A stretch of DNA of 64,000 bases, from assembly GCA_963667505.2 (NCBI GenBank), contig OY763490.2:2232001-2296000 (forward strand), given 5' to 3'. The notes below the pieces were generated by a model. The model worked only from the letters and a program-made list of their open reading frames with translations. It was not told the DNA's origin and did not search any database. The stretch comes from Aldehydirespirator sp963667505. Lineage in GTDB: Bacteria > Actinomycetota > Acidimicrobiia > Acidimicrobiales > Aldehydirespiratoraceae. Positions 25,848 to 34,579 of this stretch are shown in pieces. The translations under genes and the position numbers were made by a program. Every line of letters starts with the position of its first letter. Within the stretch, counting starts at the first letter, position 1.

Positions 25848-28800
25848 ATGACGGCGCTGCTGACGCTGGCCGCCGCCTTGTTGGGCGCGGTGGTGGGCGG
25901 CTTGGCCGGCGGACTGCCGGGCATGCTCGCGGGAGGCGCCATCGGCCTTCTGATCGGCCAGCAGCTGGATATGCGGCGGCGGCTCAGGGAGGTCGAGGAG
26001 GCTCAAGCCGGCGTCGAGGAGATGCGGACATGGGCCGCGGAGATGAAGACCTGGGCCCAGCAGACCCACGCCTGGCTGACGAGGCTGGCCCCCGCCGCCG
26101 AGCCGGACGAGGCCCAGTCGGCCAGAACTCAGCCCGAGGCCCAGCTGGATGCTCAGCCCGAGGCCCAGCCAGCCGAGGCGCCGGTGTCCGAGTCACAGCC
26201 GACCGAGGCTCACCTCGACGCTCGGACACCCGAGACCCAGCTGGCCGAGGCTCGGGCCGGCGGGGTCGAGGAGTCGCTTGCTCCGCCGGACGCTTCGACC
26301 CGGGCGCCGCAGGCCCCGGCGCCCGCAGCCGCCGGCGCCGCGGCCGACCGTCCGAGCGCGGACCAGGGGTCGCGCCCCGATCCGGTCGAGTGGCTCGTGA
26401 ACTGGGTCAAGCGCTGGGTAACCACCGGCAACGCGCCCGTGAAGGTCGGCGTGCTGGTCTCGCTGGTGGGGGTGGGGCTGCTGCTGCGGGAGGCCCACCG
26501 GCGGGGCATCATCGACCTGACCATCGAGGCACGCCTCGTGGCGGTGGCCGCCTTCGGCCTGGTGCTGCTGGCCGTCGGCTGGCGACAGCGCCGGAGGCGC
26601 CCGGTGTACGGCCTCAGCCTCCAGGGCGGCGGGACCGCCGTGCTATACCTCGTCGTCTACGCCGCCTTCGCGGTGTACGACGTCCTGCCTGCCGTGCCCG
26701 CAGCGGCCGCGGTGGTGGTCGTCACCGTCGGCGCGGGCGTGCTGTCGGTGGTGCAGGACTCTCGGGTGCTGGCCGTGCTGGGCATCGTCGGCGGGTTCCT
26801 GGCACCGGTGCTGACGTACTCGCGGCCCGAGGACCACGTCTACGTGTTCGGTTTCTTCGCGGCGCTGAACGCGGCGATACTCGGCGTGGCCTGGTTCAAG
26901 ACCTGGCCCGAGCTCAACCTGCTGGGCTTCGGCTTCACGTTCGGGCTCACCGCGTTCTGGCTGTCGAGCCGCTACGAGTCCGACGAGTGGGTGTCCACCC
27001 AGCCGTTCGTCGCGCTGTTCGTGCTGATGTACGTGGGAATGCCGGCGCTGTTCGCGGTGCGCGAGGCGCCCGACCTCAAGCGGATGCTCGACGGGTCGCC
27101 GACACCGGGCACGCCGTTCGTGCGCGGGGCCTGGACCGCGCCGCTGGTGTTCGGCGCGCCGTTCGTGCGCGGGGCCTGGACCGCGCCGCTGGTGTTCGGC
27201 GCGCCGTTCGCCGGGCTGGGCGTGCAGCAGCTGGCGGTCGGCCACACGGAGTACGGCGCGGCTGTGAGCGCCGCCGCGCTGGCGGTGGTCCAGGGCGCGC
27301 TGGCGCTGGCGGCGCACCGGCTGGGCGCCGACCGCCGTCAGCTGGCGGAGGCCTACGCCGGGCTCGGTGTGGCCTTCAGCGCCATCGCGGTGCCGCTCGC
27401 GCTGGACGCCTACTTCACGTCGGCGGCGTGGGCGGTGCAGGGTCTGGTCCTGGTGTGGCTGGGCTGTCGGAGCGGCCGGCTGCTGGCGCTGGGCGGGCGG
27501 CGCCGGGTTGCAGGCGCTGGCCGCCTTGTCCTTCGCCGTGCACTTGGGGGAGTCGCTGCCGTATGCGGACGGCACGCCGGCGCTCGTCAACGAGTTCTTC
27601 CTGGGCGCGCTGCTGCTGGCCGCGGCCGGGCTGGTGTCGGGCTGGCTGCTGGCCCGCAGGCCGCAGCGCGGCGAGGCCGACCATCTCCTGGAGGGGCTGG
27701 CGCTCGGCTGGGGGATCGCCTGGTGGCTGGGCAGCGGCCTGATGGAGATCGTCCAGCAGTTGCCTGAGGGCGACCATCTGTCGGCGGCTCTGGCCTTCGT
27801 GGCGGGCTCGTTCGTCGTCGGGTCGCTGTCCGCTCGCCGGCTGCGCTGGCCGCGCCTCGAGGCTGCGGGCGTTCTGATCGTGCCGACCCTGGCGGTGGCG
27901 CTGCTGGTGTCGCTGGCGACGCAGTCCCATCCCCTCGACCGGTGGGGATGGGCGGCCTGGCCCGCCGCCTTCGCGGCCCACTGGCTGTTCCTGCGCCGAC
28001 GGGAGGAGTCGTTCTCCCCGGTGGCGGCCGTGCTGCACGCCGCCGGGTTCTGGACGCTGGCTGCGCTGGTCGCCCGGGAGGTCTACTGGCAGGTGGACGG
28101 AGTGGCCGACGGCGTGTGGCCGCTGGCTGCGACGGCTGCCGCGGCGTTGGTGCTGGCGGGCGCGACGATGGCGGCCCGGCGCGGGCAGTCGTGGCCGGTC
28201 GGGGTGCACTGGCGGACGTTCCTGCTGGCCTGCGCCGGCCCGCTGCTGGCGATGGCGGCGGCGGTGGTGCTCGCCGCGGCGGTGTTCCACGAGGGCGATC
28301 CGCGGCCGCTGCTGTTCTTGCCGGTGCTGAACCCTCTGGGTGTGCTGGTCGGGATGCAGCTAGCGGCGTCGCTCGCCTGGCGGCGGATGGCCGGGGCGCA
28401 GCCCGACCGTCCGTTCCGGCGCCTGGTCGATGCCCGCTGGACGCCGGCGCTGGCCGTGGTCGGGGTGGTCCTGGCCACCACGGAGACGGCCCGCACGGTG
28501 AGCCGCTGGCTGGACGTGGCGTGGGACGTCGAGTCGCTGTGGGACGCCACGACTCTGCAGTCTTCTCTGTCGGTGGTCTGGGCGCTGATCGGGCTGTCGG
28601 GGATGGTCGCCGGCGTGCGGCTGGCCCGCAGGACGGTGTGGGTTGCGGGCGCCTCCTGGATGGCGGTGGTGGTGGCGAAGCTGTTCCTGGTGGACCTCAG
28701 CAGCCTGAGCGCGGTAGGGCGGGTCGTGTCGTTCATCGTGGTCGGGGTCCTGCTGCTGATCGTCGGATATCTCGCCCCGGTACCTCCCGCCGAGACGGAC

Positions 28801-28857
28801 CCGCCCGCCGGAACCTCTGCCAACACGCCCCCGCACCGCCAAGGCCAAAGCGACTGA
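25848..28857 (+). pseudogene. DUF2339-type multi-spanning membrane protein, one frameshift
   Basis: Two frames together give about 1000 residues, the length of DUF2339 proteins. The first frame starts at ATG 25848 with a hydrophobic helix, a coiled coil, an Ala/Gln/Pro/Glu-rich linker of imperfect repeats (about residues 85-165) and then many membrane helices, starting KVGVLVSLVGVGLLLREAHR. At about 27490-27505 the coding signal moves one frame (LALGG to GAGLQALAALSF) and continues to 28857. Removing one G from the GGGCGGGCGGC stretch restores one protein. A 45-bp in-frame tandem duplication lies at 27114. Function unknown; true break or sequencing error undecided. Confidence 0.8.
27114..27210 (+). 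repeat. 45-bp tandem duplication inside the DUF2339 gene
   Basis: Two identical 45-bp units start at 27114 and 27159 and a third partial copy starts at 27204. Each encodes 15 residues (PFVRGAWTAPLVFGA), so the reading frame is kept. The unit lies in a loop between predicted membrane helices. Confidence 0.9.
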
Positions 28858-29009
28858 CCGACCCTCACCAGCAGCGCCGGCCGTTGGGCGAGCCCCAGCG
28901 GCGGCGAGGCCTCGTCGCGCATTAGGCCGGCACCCCTAGAGCCCGCCGCGCCGCCGTCGTCAGCAAGGCGGCCGTTCCGCGCGACCGCCAGGGATCGCCT
29001 GAGATCGAT

Positions 29010-29038
29010 TTGTGAAATACTATGAATCTTTATAGCTT
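29010..29038 (+). promoter_or_regulatory. Sigma-70-like promoter candidate
   Basis: TTGTGA at 29010-29015 and TAGCTT at 29033-29038 are separated by 17 bp in a markedly AT-rich stretch, 27 bp before the GGAAGGAG and ATG 29066. The 208-bp gap from 28858 holds no gene I recognise. Confidence 0.35.
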
Positions 29039-29065
29039 CTCATATCTGAATGGAAGGAGTCGTCC

Positions 29066-29791
29066 ATGACTGAAGCATTCTGCAATGAACTCGGGATGTC
29101 CCCGGGAGACGCCGCGGTGGCCGCAAGCGCGGTGGTGCGGCGAGAACATCGAGGTCAAGCCGACTATGGCGCCGGCCCGCCGCGGGCTGACCGTGGCGTT
29201 GACCGCGATCTGGCCCCTCCCTCGCCCCGCCTGCGCGCCGTGAGCACCAGCGTCCTTCGGCCGAGACGGTCGCACGGGCCCTGGCTCGCACCGCGAGGCC
29301 ATCCTGCCCCGACATCGCAGTCTCGCGGGCCGCGTGAGGTGCCGCTGCGCCGGAGGCCGCCCGCCGGTCTCGGCCGCCGCCTGATGGCTCAGCTTGGGGC
29401 CGAACTCGAGAGGATGTCGCTGACCCAGAGACTGATCGTCGATGGTCGGCTCTACCGCAGCAGTCCCACCACGCTCGGACAGCTGGCAAGAGAGTGCGAA
29501 GTGTCGAGAGAGTGGGTCCGACTGCTCGAGAAGAGGCTGAGGAACTCCCTCGAGGAGGCGGCCGATCAGCCGGCGCGCCTCCTTGTCAGCGCAATCGCCG
29601 AGATCGTCGGCCCGGTGACGACGGACGCCGAGTTGGAGAACCAGATTCTGTCTGCTCTCAATGCAGACCCCCGGCATCCACCTACGGCAGACCACCGCCC
29701 ACTCGGGCCCGCAGCCGAGTTGACCCCAGCAGCTCCCCGGCGGCCGAGTCGACCAACAACGCGCTGGCGGCCGAACTGGCCCGTCGGATGA
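29066..29791 (+). CDS. Sigma-70 region 4-like helix-turn-helix protein, N-terminal part of a probably broken gene
   Basis: 241 residues from ATG 29066 with an excellent GGAAGGAG site. Residues about 107-170 hold a sigma region-4-like HTH (TTLGQLARECEVSREWVRLL and a following basic helix). The stretch 25-105 is Arg/Pro-rich and looks out of frame, since other frames give more protein-like text there, so an extra frameshift is possible. The tail from about 205 is also low quality. The stop overlaps a possible ATG of the next part (ATGA), so either two coupled genes or one interrupted gene of about 620 residues. It opens the accessory island. Confidence 0.55.
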   Translation: MTEAFCNELGMSPGDAAVAASAVVRREHRGQADYGAGPPRADRGVDRDLAPPSPRLRAVSTSVLRPRRSHGPWLAPRGHPAPTSQSRGPREVPLRRRPPAGLGRRLMAQLGAELERMSLTQRLIVDGRLYRSSPTTLGQLARECEVSREWVRLLEKRLRNSLEEAADQPARLLVSAIAEIVGPVTTDAELENQILSALNADPRHPPTADHRPLGPAAELTPAAPRRPSRPTTRWRPNWPVG

Positions 29792-30936
29792 TTCGCACCA
29801 GGTTGGACTATTCGTGTCGGGATGGGATCTGTCTCAGCCAAGAGGCCTTGGTGGTGACGAGAAGCCTGCGACAGGCTGCGACCACGCTCGCCGACGATGT
29901 CGGCCTCGTCGACGAAGAGGCGTTGCTCGCCCATCTTCCCGGGCCGGAGTGGGTGGAGCACCTCCCCGCGCTTCTCCGCCGATCCGGCTTGCACCGGGTC
30001 GTGGACCGGCTCGCTCTACGAGCCTCGAACCGGGCCCGAGCGAAGGCGGCCCTGATGAGCCTCGGCAAGCCTTCGACGAAGGCAGAGATTGCCGCAGTCG
30101 CTGGACTGAGCCCTCAACGGGTAGGAGCGTGCCTGTCGAGCATGGCTTCGGTGGCTCGCGCCGGCAAGCTCCGGTGGGGCCTCGCTGAGTGGGTCGACCA
30201 TGCCTACGAAGGGCTTGCTGCCGAGATCGCCCTCCAGATCAACTCCGACGGAGGCGAGACGTCGCTGCTGAGGCTCGCCGAGGAACTGCCGAGGCGCTTC
30301 GAGGTGAGCGCCTCGAGCGTCCGCACGTACGTCTCGAGCCCGAAGTTCGTGCTCGACGACGGACGGGTGCGCCTGCGTCGGCCGAACGAGCCGTTCGTGT
30401 TCAACAGAGCCGGGGTCCGCGGCTGTCCGGCAACATTCGCGCTCGGCCCTCGCCGTGTCGGCTTCTTCTTCGTGGTCGACCGGGAGGTCATCCGGGGGAG
30501 CGGACGACCGTTGCCCATTGCGGCAGCCGCGATCATCGGCCTGACCGTCAACACGATCATGTGTTTCCATGGGCCCGCTCAGACGGCCGTCAAGGTCACA
30601 TGGCCCGACACTTCCCCGGCCGGGCCGTCTCTTGGCTCCACGAGGGGGCTGGCGGCGACGGTCGGCGCCAAGGAGGGCGACCTGCTGTCGGTGGTGATCG
30701 ACGGGAACAATGCGACCATCGCAGCCACCGCCACCGACCCGGCCGATCACCCGCCGGGCTGGCCCCTCGTGGCCCGTCTCACCGGCATCGACGAACGCGA
30801 CGGTCTTCACGGCCTCGCCAGAGCGCTCGAATGTTCTCCGGGCGCAGCGCGCTCGGTGCTGAGAGCCCGAGGCGACGCGCTCATACTCGAAGCACTGCCA
30901 GATGGCGAAGGCCTCAGCGTGCTCGGGCCGCGCTGA
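29788..30936 (+). CDS. C-terminal part of the sigma-like regulator (winged-helix modules plus unknown domain)
   Basis: 382 residues if started at ATG 29788, which overlaps the upstream stop; no ribosome-binding site is seen and coding-like text extends upstream (AAESTNNALAAELARR). It contains a helical first part, a winged-helix (STKAEIAAVAGLSPQRVGAC then RAGKLRWGLAEW, a HARE/forkhead-like pattern) and another HTH (ASSVRTYVSSPKFVL). The last 170 residues (FALGPRRVGFFFVVDREVIR...) are an unrecognised alpha/beta domain. With the upstream HTH it resembles large sigma-like regulators of actinobacteria. Target and function unknown. Confidence 0.5.
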   Translation: MIRTRLDYSCRDGICLSQEALVVTRSLRQAATTLADDVGLVDEEALLAHLPGPEWVEHLPALLRRSGLHRVVDRLALRASNRARAKAALMSLGKPSTKAEIAAVAGLSPQRVGACLSSMASVARAGKLRWGLAEWVDHAYEGLAAEIALQINSDGGETSLLRLAEELPRRFEVSASSVRTYVSSPKFVLDDGRVRLRRPNEPFVFNRAGVRGCPATFALGPRRVGFFFVVDREVIRGSGRPLPIAAAAIIGLTVNTIMCFHGPAQTAVKVTWPDTSPAGPSLGSTRGLAATVGAKEGDLLSVVIDGNNATIAATATDPADHPPGWPLVARLTGIDERDGLHGLARALECSPGAARSVLRARGDALILEALPDGEGLSVLGPR

Positions 30937-31135
30937 TCAGCGCTCGAATCTCGGCTGCCGCGTCGCTGCCGTCGTCGCAGGCCTGGGCCCAGCCGGCGGC
31001 GTCGGCGCCGTGGTTGGCGTTCTCAATGGTGGCGGAGGCGCCCCGGTCGAGCAGGCGCCGGACCATCTCGGGCCGCCGGAACTGGACGGCGAAGTGCAGC
31101 GCGGTGGTGTTCTGGTACGGGCGGACGTAGAGGGA
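30914..31135 (-). pseudogene. Ankyrin-repeat gene remnant
   Basis: About 73 codons encoding one ankyrin repeat (TTALHFAVQFRRPEMVRRLL then DRGASATIENANHG) and a C-terminal cap ending EIRALISAARAR and TGA. It has no start of its own: it follows the mazF stop codon in the same frame and overlaps the end of the convergent regulator gene by 23 bases. Intact ankyrin proteins have several repeats, so this is the 3' end of a gene truncated by arrival of the TA pair or by deletion. Confidence 0.65.
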
Positions 31136-31444
31136 TCAGCAGCCGAGGGCGTAAGTCACGGCCCGACACACCGCTCGCATCGTTCGATCATCCATTTCCC
31201 CAACGCGATCGGAAAGCGACGAGCGTCGCACGGTGTACAACCCGTCACAGTTCACGACCGACTCGCCGGCAAGACCTGGCACGAATTCCGGCATCGGAAC
31301 CTCGACGGCGAGCCCGCGCACGCTGCTGGTGATCTCAGCGACGGTGACCAACTCCCGCACGTCGATGACCTCAGGGCGAGTGAGAACGAGCACGGGACGC
31401 CGCTTGCGCCCGATCTGGGCCCACCACACCTCGCCGCGGTTCAC
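31136..31444 (-). CDS. MazF-like endoribonuclease toxin
   Basis: 102 residues from GTG 31444. The MazF/PemK fold is shown by NRGEVWWAQIGRKRRPVLVL, the hydrophobic strands VTVAEITSSVRGLAVEV, and VVNCDGLYTVRRSSLSDRVG with the Thr/Ser-Asp and Arg typical of the active site. It cleaves RNA. The GTG overlaps the antitoxin stop (GTGA), so translation is coupled; an ATG 12 bases earlier is possible. Antitoxin-first order fits a type II TA operon. Confidence 0.8.
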   Translation of the reverse strand: MNRGEVWWAQIGRKRRPVLVLTRPEVIDVRELVTVAEITSSVRGLAVEVPMPEFVPGLAGESVVNCDGLYTVRRSSLSDRVGEMDDRTMRAVCRAVTYALGC

Positions 31445-31653
31445 TCGGCGCCCCATACCTGAGCGTCATCCCAGAAGTCGTCGGGCTGCTCGGGGAACCG
31501 TTGGTACGCCGCTCGATCGGCCTCGCCCATGGCCCGCTTCACCGCGGCGGCGACGCCCTCGCGGGCCGCCGCCGAGATATTGACATTGAGCTGCCGGGCC
31601 CTCTCGGCCAGCCTCTCATCCAGAGTGAATGTCGTCCGAGTCGTTGCCATCAT
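31441..31653 (-). CDS. Ribbon-helix-helix/CcdA-like antitoxin
   Basis: 70 residues. The N-terminus TTRTTFTLDERLAERARQLN looks like an MetJ/Arc ribbon-helix-helix strand and helix, followed by VNISAAAREGVAAAVKRAMG, and ends with an acidic toxin-binding tail (FPEQPDDFWDDAQVWGAE). It binds its own promoter and neutralises the following MazF-type toxin. The AT-rich sequence just upstream (31655-31690) would hold the promoter. That promoter abuts the truncated desulfurase gene. Confidence 0.75.
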   Translation of the reverse strand: MMATTRTTFTLDERLAERARQLNVNISAAAREGVAAAVKRAMGEADRAAYQRFPEQPDDFWDDAQVWGAE

Positions 31654-31691
31654 CTCATGCTATCAGATGTAGTAGCTTCGACGATCTTCTC

Positions 31692-32111
31692 GTGATAGAA
31701 GTCGCCCTTGGCGCTGCGGCACAGATCGCCGGCAGCGAGCGACAGCCAGAGTCGGCCAGGGTCGGCGTCCTGCGAGACCGCCTGGTGACAGAGTTGAAGG
31801 CTCAACTCGCTGACGTGCACGAGAACGGCGACGCCACGAGACGGCTGCCCAACACCGCGAGCATGCAGTTCGAGGGCGCCGACGCCGAGGCGGTCATGTC
31901 CAACATGGATCCGGTCGCCGTGTCCACCGGCAGCGCCTGCAGCGCCGGCTCGATCGAGCCGTCGGAAGTGCTGACGGCCATGGGCCTGTCCCGCGACGCC
32001 GCCTTCGAGTCGGTGCGCTTCAGCCTCGGCCGCTTCACCGCCGAGGCCGACATCGAGGCTGCGGCCAGCGCAGCCGTCGCAGCCGTCACGCGCGTCCGCG
32101 CCATGACCTGA
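31692..32111 (+). pseudogene. C-terminal third of a cysteine desulfurase (SspA/DndA/IscS type)
   Basis: About 139 codons matching only the end of class V aminotransferase-fold desulfurases: VIEVALGAAAQIAGSE, LPNTASMQFEGADAEAVM, the catalytic Cys loop VAVSTGSACSAGSIEPSEVL and the C-terminal FESVRFSLGRFTAEADIEAA. The PLP-binding Lys and everything before it (about 250 residues) are missing, and the break falls at the divergent TA promoter. It could not work alone. In phosphorothioation operons this gene supplies sulfur to the PP-loop protein encoded at 33731. Confidence 0.8.
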
Positions 32112-32171
32112 GAGCGACGATCCAGGCGTGCGCTCCGCCAAGCTTGCAGAGGGTCAACTTGTAGTACTATA

Positions 32172-32189
32172 AGATTGTTTGAAACATCT
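32172..32189. promoter_or_regulatory. Near-palindrome AGATTGTTTGAAACATCT upstream of the DUF4007 gene
   Basis: An AT-rich inverted repeat with core TGTTTGAAACA and flanking AGAT/ATCT lies 16 bp before the first possible start of the DUF4007 gene, in the gap left after the truncated desulfurase. It is a plausible operator for the phosphorothioation-like operon. Confidence 0.4.
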
Positions 32190-32204
32190 TGATATATCTC
32201 TAAG

Positions 32205-33416
32205 ATGCGCTCCATGGACGTACTAGGGACATCGAGGTTGGCAATGGCCTCGGCGAGAACAGGCGGCGGCGAGCACGGCGAAGGCCCGGTGCTGTCTCAG
32301 CAGTTGAGTATGTTTGCTGTCCGTGGCCATGGTAATCGCGGGGACCGACGCATGAGGCTGGCCGAAGCGGCAGAGCGTTCATTCGCGCGGCATGAGACGT
32401 TCCATCCGCGCTACAGCTGGTTCCGCAAGGCGTACTCCCACGTCAACGAGGATCCCGGAATCTTTAGCCGCCCCGACGCCCCGGTGGAGATCGGGGTGGG
32501 CAAGAACATGGTGCGGGCCATCCGGTTCTGGGGTACGGCCGCGAGGCTGATCCGAGACGATCCGCGCAGCGCTAAGAGACGGGAGGCGAGGTGCGTGCCC
32601 ACACGCCGGGGCCGGGCGCTGTTCGGCCCTGACGGCTGGGATCCCTACATGGAGGATCCAGGGACTCTGTGGCTGCTGCACTGGCTGCTGCTCGCCCCGA
32701 AGAAGTCGAGGCTGCCCGTGTGGTGGCTCGCCTTCAACGAGTTCAACGCCGTGGAGTTCGCCGAGGACGACTTGGAGGCTGCCGTCTCGACGCTGCTCGA
32801 CGCGGTCCCAGAGTGGCCCAAGCCCCACCCCAACTCGATCAGCAAGGACATCAGCGCGCTGCTGCGCACCTACGCCCCGGCAGAAAGGACCAGCCGGACC
32901 CGCATCGACGACCTGCTGGACTGCCCGTTGCGGGAGCTCAACCTGCTCAGCCGCTCGCCAGCAACGGGCAACTACCGCTTTGTGCTGGGTCCCAAGCCGA
33001 CGCTTCCTTCCGAGATCGTGACCTACGCGGTTCTGGACTATGTGGCGCTGACGGCGGTGCAAGGCAGCACCGTCACGATGAGCCGTCTCGCGCACGGATC
33101 GGGCTCACCGGGAAGGGCGTTCAAGCTCACCGAGTCGGAGCTGATGGACGCTCTGAGACCGTCCATCGACAGCGACAAGGCGCTCGGGCTCGCTACTCCG
33201 ACAGACGCTGGCCAGCTCACTTGGTCGGACGATCCGGCCCTGATCGCCACGCGGGTCCTCGACCGCTACTACGAGCCCGCCAAGCCGATGGGATCGCGGA
33301 GTTGCGCGGGGCCAGCGGGCGACGAACCAGCTGGCTACGAACATCTGGGCGAAGTTCACGGCCGCGAGCCTCCGCTTGACAATTCCGACTCCAAAGTTCT
33401 CGTAGAAGTCGGCTGA
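32205..33416 (+). CDS. DUF4007 family protein (SspB-like component of a phosphorothioation system)
   Basis: 403 residues if started at ATG 32205; the conserved domain begins at about residue 55. Its hallmark is FARHETFHPRYSWFRKAYS followed by EDPGIFSRPDAPVEIGVGKN and MVRAIRFWG, which I recognise as DUF4007. GTLWLLHWLLL and the winged-helix-like C-terminal part follow. In SspABCD systems the DUF4007 protein is SspB, involved in DNA nicking during single-strand phosphorothioation. The last 45 residues after LDRYYEP look unrelated and may be out of frame. The stop overlaps the next start (TGATG). Confidence 0.75.
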   Translation: MRSMDVLGTSRLAMASARTGGGEHGEGPVLSQQLSMFAVRGHGNRGDRRMRLAEAAERSFARHETFHPRYSWFRKAYSHVNEDPGIFSRPDAPVEIGVGKNMVRAIRFWGTAARLIRDDPRSAKRREARCVPTRRGRALFGPDGWDPYMEDPGTLWLLHWLLLAPKKSRLPVWWLAFNEFNAVEFAEDDLEAAVSTLLDAVPEWPKPHPNSISKDISALLRTYAPAERTSRTRIDDLLDCPLRELNLLSRSPATGNYRFVLGPKPTLPSEIVTYAVLDYVALTAVQGSTVTMSRLAHGSGSPGRAFKLTESELMDALRPSIDSDKALGLATPTDAGQLTWSDDPALIATRVLDRYYEPAKPMGSRSCAGPAGDEPAGYEHLGEVHGREPPLDNSDSKVLVEVG

Positions 33417-33738
33417 TGTCGAAGCTGGCGGCCAGCATTTCTGTTCAGGCCCGGTTCGCCCGCTCCGCGAACCTCGAGCGCGATCTAGAGCGACACGAGC
33501 CGCTCGACGGGTACATCATCACCTCGCGCGCCTTGGACGTCGTGGAACGCATCGGCGAGACGTTGAACGAGTGCTCGACGAAGCCTTGACGAAGTTGACA
33601 GAACACACGGACTCCCACCGGCGAGCGCAGAACGCGCTGTTTGCACTGCAAGGCGAGCGCCTGTTGCCCGACTCGAGTGCACAGCGTGACGATTCGAAGG
33701 TACTAGACATGTTGGACAGGGAAGCTGGCCATGGCTGA
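33416..33738 (+). pseudogene. Deleted ATPase gene (SspC-like): only N- and C-terminal ends remain
   Basis: ATG 33416 opens 57 codons, SIVSV-type N-terminus with VQARFARSANLERDL and EPLDGYIITSRALDVVERIG, which resembles the start of the large P-loop ATPase encoded between the DUF4007 and PP-loop genes in Ssp operons. The frame ends at 33589. A shifted frame from 33571 gives 55 codons (LDEALTKLTEHTDSHRRAQN then ALFALQGERLLPDSS) ending at 33738, of the kind expected at the other end. The Walker motifs and about 1000 or more residues are absent. A large internal deletion is the simplest reading. It overlaps the PP-loop gene start by eight bases. Confidence 0.6.
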
Positions 33739-34579
33739 ATCAGTACGTCACATTTGCGGCATCTCAGGAGGCAAGGACTCCAGCGCACTCGCGGTCTACC
33801 TGCTCGACCGGGTGCCCGACATGGAGTACTTCTTCTGCGACACCGGCGCGGAACTACCCGAGACCTACGAGTACCTCACCCGGCTCGAGGTCATCCTCGC
33901 CAAGCCGATCGCCCGGCTGAACGCGTCCAGGGGCTTCGACCACTGGTTCGAGGTGTTCCGAGGGACGCTGCCGTCGCCGCAGATGCGCTGGTGCACCAAG
34001 AACATGAAGATCAAGCCCATCGAGGAGTGGATCGGCGACGATCCCGCCGTCTCCTACGTTGCGATCCGATCCGACGAGTCCAACCGCAAGGGCTACGTCT
34101 CCACCAAGCCCAACATCAGCGCCCGCTTCCCTTTCGTGGAGGACGGCATCGACCACGCAGGCGTCATGCGGATCCTCAACGACGCAGGCATCGGCCTTCC
34201 CGCCTACTACGAGTGGCGTACGCGCTCCGGATGCTACTTCTGCTTCTACCAGCGCAAGGCGGAGTGGATCGGCCTCTCCGAGCGCCACCCCGACCTCTTC
34301 GAGCGTGCCGTAGCCATCGAGCAGAAGGTCCTCCAGGACGCTGGCGTCAACGGCGACGCCGATTTCGGCGACCGAGCCATGCGAGGCCGCCAGTACACCT
34401 GGTCCGGCGGCGAGACCCTCGTCCAGCTCAGTTCTCGCCGCGAGCAGATCCTCGAACGCCACGCAGCAGCCACAGCCCGAGCCAACCAGACCAGAGCCAA
34501 CGTTCCTCTCATCGAAGCCCTCAGCGAAGCCCTCGACGAGGACGACGACACCCTGCCGTGCGCGGTGTGTGCCCTCTAA
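33731..34579 (+). CDS. PP-loop ATP pyrophosphatase/PAPS reductase family protein (SspD/DndC-like)
   Basis: 283 residues. The PP-loop SGGKDS (residues 11-16, CGISGGKDSSALAVYL) adenylates the substrate; YFFCDTGAELPETYEYL is the family's second signature, and MRWCTKNMKIKPIEEW and TRSGCYFCFYQRKAEWIGL add conserved Cys residues, including a CxxC-type pair, that can carry sulfur or an Fe-S cluster. This pattern is closer to DndC/SspD than to assimilatory CysH, which has different Cys motifs. It follows DUF4007 and ATPase remnants in exactly the Ssp order. The gene looks intact, but its sulfur donor is truncated. Confidence 0.8.
   Translation: MAESVRHICGISGGKDSSALAVYLLDRVPDMEYFFCDTGAELPETYEYLTRLEVILAKPIARLNASRGFDHWFEVFRGTLPSPQMRWCTKNMKIKPIEEWIGDDPAVSYVAIRSDESNRKGYVSTKPNISARFPFVEDGIDHAGVMRILNDAGIGLPAYYEWRTRSGCYFCFYQRKAEWIGLSERHPDLFERAVAIEQKVLQDAGVNGDADFGDRAMRGRQYTWSGGETLVQLSSRREQILERHAAATARANQTRANVPLIEALSEALDEDDDTLPCAVCAL

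Noticed and set aside
33731..34579. Assimilatory PAPS reductase CysH
   Set aside because: The Cys arrangement (CxxC-like SGCYFC and MRWCTKNMK) and the neighbouring DUF4007 gene fit SspD/DndC better; no sulfate assimilation genes are nearby.
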